From assembly GCA_902493755.1 (NCBI GenBank), contig CABURF010000028.1, forward strand, positions 1-9,129: 9,129 nt of DNA, given 5' to 3'. Of the stretch, positions 7,049 through 9,129 are shown in pieces. Source of the DNA: an uncultured Coriobacteriia bacterium (lineage in GTDB: Bacteria > Actinomycetota > Coriobacteriia > Coriobacteriales > QAMH01). Numbering within the stretch: position 1 is the first letter of the stretch; each line of letters starts with the position of its first letter. The notes under the pieces are model-generated. The model was not told the DNA's origin. It ran no database searches and worked only from the letters and a program-made list of their open reading frames with translations. Position numbers and translations under genes: made by a program.

Positions 7049-7999
7049 ATGATCGAGATACTGAAGACAGACAATGGCACGCTCAGACACCTTGATGCAG
7101 TCGAATCCGGTTGCTGGGTCAATGTGTGCGTTCCCAACAGCCGGGAGGTCAAATGGCTTGCCGATAACCTGGGCATAGATAACGATTTCATCGATGCTAT
7201 GCTCGACCGCGACGAGATCTCGCGTATCGACAAGAACGAGGATGCCAGCCAGGCACTTGTCGTCGTCGATTATCCCGCTGCCGAGGATTTGGATGACAAG
7301 GCGAATCCGAATCTCGAGCAGTTCGATACCCAGCCCATTTCCATTCTCCTCATCGAGAATCCGAGTGTCGTGGTCACTTTGACCAATGCCCCGTGCTCCA
7401 TCGTGGATAAGCTCAAGAGCGATAGGAAGTTATCCATCGCCACGGGCAAGCACACGCGTTTTCTGCTCGATGTCCTTCTCGAGGTATCGCAAAGCTATAT
7501 CGATGCCCTGCGCGTCCTCGAGAAGCAGACCATGGCTCTCGAACGCAAGATGCGAAAGAAGCAGAACAACGAGGGACTCATGAGCATGCTCGGTATCGAG
7601 AAATCGCTGCTCTACATGTCGACGTCACTCAAGAGTTCCGCCCCGACGCTTCAGGCCATCAAGAATGGACAGTTCGTGAAGCTCTTCGATGAAGACGAAG
7701 AGCTGCTCAATGACGTGATTGTCGAGTATCGGCAAGCATCCGAGATGTGCTCGATCTACACCGACGTTATCACCAGGGCGATGGATGCCTTCTCGGGAGT
7801 CGTCAGCAACAACGTCAATGCCTCCATGGGCGTGCTCACTACCATCACGCTCCTGCTGTCGATCCCGACCGTGGTGTTCAGCTTCTATGGCATGAATACC
7901 AACCTGTTGCCCATGAGCGATTCGTGGGCGTTTCCCATGCTGCTCTCGGTCGCTCTGGCGGCCGTTGCCGTCGTCATCTTGATGCGCTGGAGAAAGTGA
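7049..7999 (+). CDS. CorA-family divalent metal-ion transporter
   Basis: This 316-residue protein has the family architecture: a large soluble N-terminal domain, a long helical section (about 130-255, many charged residues, probably the stalk), and two C-terminal membrane helices (roughly 260-280 and 296-312). The signature Gly-Met-Asn is at residues 281-283 (YGMN), at the outer end of the first membrane helix, where it forms the selectivity filter of the pentamer. The loop after it reads TNLLPMSDSWAF rather than the MPEL of the E. coli protein, as in many CorA-like variants from Gram-positive bacteria. The protein ends in a basic RWRK tail facing the cytoplasm. Family members carry Mg2+ and sometimes Co2+, Ni2+ or Zn2+; the ion is not predictable here. 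AAAGGAG at 7036-7042 supports the start. It lies 27 bases after the flavodoxin gene, so co-transcription is likely, though a functional link to the redox genes is unclear. Confidence 0.92.
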   Translation: MIEILKTDNGTLRHLDAVESGCWVNVCVPNSREVKWLADNLGIDNDFIDAMLDRDEISRIDKNEDASQALVVVDYPAAEDLDDKANPNLEQFDTQPISILLIENPSVVVTLTNAPCSIVDKLKSDRKLSIATGKHTRFLLDVLLEVSQSYIDALRVLEKQTMALERKMRKKQNNEGLMSMLGIEKSLLYMSTSLKSSAPTLQAIKNGQFVKLFDEDEELLNDVIVEYRQASEMCSIYTDVITRAMDAFSGVVSNNVNASMGVLTTITLLLSIPTVVFSFYGMNTNLLPMSDSWAFPMLLSVALAAVAVVILMRWRK

Positions 8000-8005
8000 C
8001 TTCAG

Positions 8006-8050
8006 GGACTGGGACAAGGGGACAAATGACCTGTCTCCTTGTCCCAGTCC
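8006..8050. repeat. Long near-perfect palindrome between convergent genes (terminator and/or dispersed repeat)
   Basis: Two 19-base arms (8006-8024 and 8032-8050) are complementary except for one G-U pair (8020 with 8036), around the seven-base loop AATGACC. The arm begins GGACTGGGACAAGG. It starts seven bases after the corA stop and ends 17 bases before the methyltransferase stop, which is where a bidirectional terminator would be expected. No U-tract follows on either strand, so it is not a textbook intrinsic terminator. GGGACA-rich palindromes of this kind are, from memory, often dispersed in multiple copies in bacterial genomes. Confidence 0.75.
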
Positions 8051-8066
8051 TGCGCCGGTGAAGTAA

Positions 8067-8660
8067 TTACCGCTTCGAGCCGCCGAAGAAGTACGTGAAC
8101 GGCGTGTCCGCCATCGTGTCGATGTCGAACGCATCCTGCCAATCAAGCGCGGCATCTTTTGCGGGGAGCAGGTCGCTCGTGACATCTGCCGGCACGTTCG
8201 CATGATGCGCGTTGAGCGTTTCGCGGCTCATGCCATGCGCGACGAGGAACCTTCCGCCAGGTTCGAGCAAGGACGCAGTTGCCTCGACGAGTGCCCCTTT
8301 GTCGAGGATGTGCGGATAGGCGTTGTAGATGACCACGGCATCGAAGGGCTCGTCACTCGCGTAGTCGAGGATGTCGCGGCACTCGAAGTGGAGGCGTTCG
8401 TCGGGCACGTCGGCAAAGGCATCGCGCGCACAGGCGAGCATCGCCTCCGATAGGTCGAGTCCGACGATGCTTGCGGCTCCGAGCTCAAGGTAGGCACGCT
8501 CCATGATGCCCGTGCCGCAGCCGACATCGAGCACGCGCGAACCCTCGTGGACACCGACGAGTTGGGCAATCATGAGGTGTTTGGGCCCTGCTGGCTCGGC
8601 CTGCTCGTTCCAGGTCGCGGCCCGGTCGTCGAAGTAAGCGCCTATCGTGCCAATGCTCAT
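8067..8660 (-). CDS. Class I SAM-dependent methyltransferase
   Basis: This 197-residue protein has a Rossmann-fold methyltransferase core. Motif I, VLDVGCGTG, is at residues 43-51 and binds S-adenosylmethionine. The acidic residue after the second strand is D69 in VGLDLS. The FDAVVIYNAYPHI segment (106-117) matches the strand-4 region, and LLEPGGRFLVAHG (131-143) follows as the post-motif strand. The C-terminal ~50 residues (from SRETLNAHH) are probably the substrate-recognition part. The most likely start is the ATG at 8660-8658, six bases after AAAGGA; a GTG at 8663 is in frame directly before it but too close to the site. The acceptor substrate is unknown. It is downstream of, and in the same direction as, the ABC ATPase gene, with a palindrome between them, so it could share a transcript and a function such as metal, siderophore or corrinoid handling. 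That link is inference only. Confidence 0.88.
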   Translation of the reverse strand: MSIGTIGAYFDDRAATWNEQAEPAGPKHLMIAQLVGVHEGSRVLDVGCGTGIMERAYLELGAASIVGLDLSEAMLACARDAFADVPDERLHFECRDILDYASDEPFDAVVIYNAYPHILDKGALVEATASLLEPGGRFLVAHGMSRETLNAHHANVPADVTSDLLPAKDAALDWQDAFDIDTMADTPFTYFFGGSKR

Positions 8661-8666
8661 CACGGG

Positions 8667-8673
8667 TCCTTTC
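8667..8673 (-). promoter_or_regulatory. Ribosome binding site of the methyltransferase gene
   Basis: On the reverse strand GAAAGGA ends six bases before the ATG at 8660 but only three bases before the in-frame GTG at 8663. This spacing favours the ATG. Confidence 0.6.
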
Positions 8674-8687
8674 TAATCAAACGAGTC

Positions 8688-8722
8688 GAATGAGACAGTT
8701 GCTCTGAGCAACTGTCTCATTC
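8688..8722. repeat. Perfect 17-bp palindrome between ABC ATPase and methyltransferase genes
   Basis: Arms at 8688-8704 and 8706-8722 are exactly complementary around a single central base; the left arm is GAATGAGACAGTTGCTC. The right arm contains the stop codon of the ATPase gene (8717-8719). On the reverse strand it could terminate or attenuate transcription after the ATPase gene, but the bases that follow there are only weakly U-rich. On the forward strand it is followed by TTTTCTTT (8725-8732), a better terminator tail, although no forward gene lies just upstream. An operator for a dimeric regulator or a dispersed repeat are alternatives. Confidence 0.75.
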
Positions 8723-9129
8723 GCTTTTCTTTGGCACTACGAGAAAGCCGTCCTCGTAGGGTACCAGGTCCACGGGCATGCCATAGACGCTTTCAATCGT
8801 CTCCTTGGTCATCACCTCGGGGCCTCCGCTTGCGAGCACCTTACCATCCTTGAGCAGGCAGAAGCGGTCGCAGTAGCGCAGGGCGAGGTTTATGTCGTGC
8901 ATGACGGCCGCACATGCGATGTCGTGCTCGTGGGCGGCGCTTCTGACAAGGTGCATGACCTCGACCTGATTGGCCATGTCGAGGTTATTCGTCGGTTCGT
9001 CGAGCAGCAGGACATCGGTCTCCTGCACGAGCGCGCGTCCGATGACGACCTTCTGATGCTCGCCGCCCGAGAGTTCGTCCAGGTAACGCAGGGCGAGCGG
9101 CCCAAGTCCGAGTTCGTCAATGACGCGGT
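8717..9129 (-). CDS. ABC transporter ATPase, FecE/FhuC/BtuD type, C-terminal part (N-terminus outside window)
   Basis: The reverse frame is open from the window edge to a TGA (8719-8717) and gives about 136 residues, the second half of a nucleotide-binding domain. In order it has the ABC signature LSGGE (9059-9073), Walker B VLLLDEP (8993-9013), the D-loop TNNLD, and the H-loop histidine in VMHD (codon 8897-8899). The Walker A motif must lie beyond the window. The sequence after Walker B (NQVEVM, then HDINLALRYCDRF, LLKDGKVLASG and the ESVYGMPVDL tail) is typical of the ATPases that power iron-siderophore, heme or cobalamin importers. No internal start is needed: a GTG at 9028 lies inside the conserved domain. 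The permease and binding-protein genes would be expected upstream on the reverse strand. The exact cargo cannot be told from this half. Confidence 0.93.
   Translation of the reverse strand, partial: RVIDELGLGPLALRYLDELSGGEHQKVVIGRALVQETDVLLLDEPTNNLDMANQVEVMHLVRSAAHEHDIACAAVMHDINLALRYCDRFCLLKDGKVLASGGPEVMTKETIESVYGMPVDLVPYEDGFLVVPKKSE

Noticed and set aside
1..9129. CRISPR arrays, tRNA or rRNA genes, insertion sequences
   Set aside because: I saw no regularly spaced direct repeats, no cloverleaf-like sequence and no transposase frame.

Overview
The window looks like chromosomal DNA from a high-GC anaerobic bacterium. A Coriobacteriia / Eggerthellaceae-type actinobacterium is my best guess. 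The basis is GC-rich third codon positions, strong GGAGG-type ribosome binding sites, tightly packed ATGA-overlapping genes, a Tat-exported molybdenum oxidoreductase and an anaerobe-type radical SAM enzyme. The lineage is an inference from gene content; there is no rRNA or marker gene to settle it.

Layout. Bases 1-240 hold the C-terminal end of an unidentified helical protein, possibly a TetR-type regulator. Ten bases later a forward run of six genes begins: a radical SAM protein with four C-terminal cysteines (251-1774); the catalytic subunit of a DMSO-reductase-superfamily molybdoenzyme with a Tat signal (1826-4411); a four-cluster ferredoxin-like subunit (4408-5085); a ten-helix NrfD/PsrC-type membrane subunit with an unusual acidic tail (5088-6404); a flavodoxin-fold lipoprotein (6401-7021); and a CorA-type metal-ion transporter (7049-7999). 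Two junctions are 4-base ATGA overlaps and the others are 2 to 51 bases, so the block from 251 to 7021 is probably one operon, with corA possibly included.

The second block is on the reverse strand and convergent with the first: a class I SAM methyltransferase (8067-8660), preceded in its own direction by the C-terminal part of a FecE/BtuD-type ABC transporter ATPase (8717-9129, continuing past the window). Two long, near-perfect palindromes (about 8006-8050 and 8688-8722) flank the methyltransferase gene. They may be terminators, members of a dispersed palindromic repeat family, or both.

Working model (inference): the molybdoenzyme and its iron-sulfur partner are exported together by the Tat system and anchored by the NrfD-like subunit, which exchanges electrons with the quinone pool. 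The sequence around the predicted Mo ligand resembles the Asp-ligated, NarG/Ebd/Pcr/Ddh-like branch, but the first cluster ligand is Cys and the anchor is NrfD-type rather than a heme b subunit. The substrate cannot be read from the sequence. The co-encoded radical SAM enzyme and surface flavodoxin are the most intriguing parts, since neither is a standard component of such complexes.
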